Shown here: piece after piece, positions 51,816 through 52,511 of the stretch
Layout of the letters: each line of letters starts with the position of its first letter
Numbering within the stretch: position 1 is the stretch's first letter
DNA from: Halothiobacillaceae bacterium
GTDB lineage: Bacteria; Pseudomonadota; Gammaproteobacteria; Halothiobacillales; Halothiobacillaceae
Length of the DNA stretch: 52,511 nucleotides
Direction of reading: 5' to 3'
NCBI GenBank assembly: GCA_028696185.1
Contig: JAQVHL010000013.1
Location: forward strand, 1-52,511
Made by a program: the position numbers and the translations under genes
Notes under the pieces: generated by a model
Seen by the model: only the letters and a program-made list of their open reading frames with translations
Database searches by the model: none
Told to the model about the DNA's origin: nothing

Positions 51816-52436
51816 TCAGCGTGTCTGGCGGTATTGACCGTAGAGCTGCATGACTCGGGTGACGTAGGTCATGGTTTCCTCGTAGGGCGGAATGCCCTTG
51901 TAGCGCTGCACAGCGCCTTCTCCGGCGTTGTAGGCGGCGACAGCGAGGCGGGTGTCGCCGAACAGCTTGAGCAGGAAGCTCAGGTACTGCACGCCGCCGG
52001 CGATGTTCGCCTGCGGATCGAACACATCGTTGACGCCAAACCTCGCGGCTGTGCCGGGCATGAGCTGCATCAGGCCAGAGGCTCCCATGGGGGAAACGGC
52101 GCGCGGGTTGAAGGCGCTTTCCGCGTGGATGACGGCACGTACCAGGTGTTCGTCCACTTCGTGATGGCGGGCTGCAGTGCGTATGACTTCGTCGAAGGCC
52201 TCGCGGTTGAGCTTGTAATTGCCGGGGGCAACGTCGCGCCAGCCCTTGGGGCGGATGTGCAGGATCTTGATGGTCTTCATGTGCGCGGCGTTGGCGCCGC
52301 TGGGGGGAATGTTGGTAATGACCACCGGTCCTTTTTCCTGGGTATTTTCCAGGAACCAGACCGTACCCGCCCCGCCCCGTGCGGGGCAGAGTGCGGCGGC
52401 CAGCAGCAAGCCCGTAGCAATCGTCCTGATCTTCAT
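51816..52436 (-). CDS. SLT-family lytic transglycosylase
   Basis: A 206-residue exported peptidoglycan lyase. The signal peptide is MKIRTIATGLLLAAALCPAR. An unknown N-terminal segment of about 55 residues follows, then the SLT domain (about 90-200): HLVRAVIHAESAFNPRAVSP with the catalytic Glu in HAESAF, GASGLMQLMPGTAARFGV, NIAGGVQYLSFLL and LAVAAYNAGEGAVQRY. The N-terminal part resembles the short transglycosylases with a DUF4124-like or spacer region. ATG 52436 is chosen; an ATG 12 codons earlier (52472) would put residues before the signal. Confidence 0.92.
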   Translation of the reverse strand: MKIRTIATGLLLAAALCPARGGAGTVWFLENTQEKGPVVITNIPPSGANAAHMKTIKILHIRPKGWRDVAPGNYKLNREAFDEVIRTAARHHEVDEHLVRAVIHAESAFNPRAVSPMGASGLMQLMPGTAARFGVNDVFDPQANIAGGVQYLSFLLKLFGDTRLAVAAYNAGEGAVQRYKGIPPYEETMTYVTRVMQLYGQYRQTR

Positions 52437-52511
52437 CTGCCGGATATTAACGGCAAATTCGCTCCGACACACCCCCGGAAGGCAAATTTCTCCCCGGATG
52501 CGGTGTCTTGC

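Overview
The window is a compact, gene-dense, G+C-rich chromosomal stretch (roughly 60-65% in the coding blocks I counted). It looks like a gammaproteobacterium or a close relative such as Acidithiobacillia. The pointers are ubiJ-ubiB, lptFG, a TrhP/YegQ-type protein, Rnk, a Zur-type znu locus and tonB-exbB-exbD. A sulfide:quinone oxidoreductase that I recognise as close to the Acidithiobacillus ferrooxidans enzyme, a DsrE-like periplasmic protein and the cbb3-oxidase assembly protein CcoS suggest a respiratory sulfur oxidiser. I cannot name the genus from the sequence alone. I see no rRNA, tRNA or CRISPR array.

Layout. Bases 1-782 hold the N-terminal part of a type I restriction subunit (hsdR) that runs off the left edge. 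Next come DUF1841-nth, a membrane diguanylate cyclase, a DUF808-LysR pair, and a divergent pair made of a small unknown gene and a WYL-domain regulator of the BrxR/CapW type (6268-7540). Positions 7541-8283 are non-coding and hairpin-rich; one part (7700-7980) recurs at 27504-27783. A minus-strand block follows: uvrD, two tandem TakP-like TRAP binding proteins and a membrane-anchored unknown. Then come ubiJ-ubiB, sqr and prmB, with psd divergent from prmB. From 20008 to 33543 nearly everything is on the plus strand: trhP, lptF-lptG-parC, htpX, ccoS, dnaB-alr-cupin, rnk, the dsrE-like gene, and olsB-olsA for ornithine lipid. znuCB and znuA diverge from a Zur box at 35109-35127. After an orphan trpB there is a lower-G+C island (37435-40099) with a secreted ricin-lectin/hydrolase-like protein and a strikingly palindromic non-coding region. 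The right end holds gloB, a chemoreceptor with a periplasmic CxxCH haem motif, an RND pump with its adaptor, Fur-box-preceded tonB-exbB-exbD, dusA, a HugZ-like/PilZ pair and a lytic transglycosylase.

How the parts work together. Sulfide electrons enter the quinone pool through SQR; UbiJ/UbiB serve ubiquinone synthesis and CcoS serves the high-affinity terminal oxidase. Envelope functions are prominent (LptFG, Psd, OlsBA, RND pump, TonB system, lytic transglycosylase). c-di-GMP signalling is represented by the GGDEF protein and the PilZ protein. Zinc and iron uptake have visible metal-responsive operators.

The most unusual material is non-coding. One is a 549-bp element bounded by 15-bp perfect inverted repeats (7702-8250), whose 11-bp end motif occurs five times in the window. 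The other is a roughly 480-bp hairpin array with a 22-bp-arm inverted repeat at 39594-39731.
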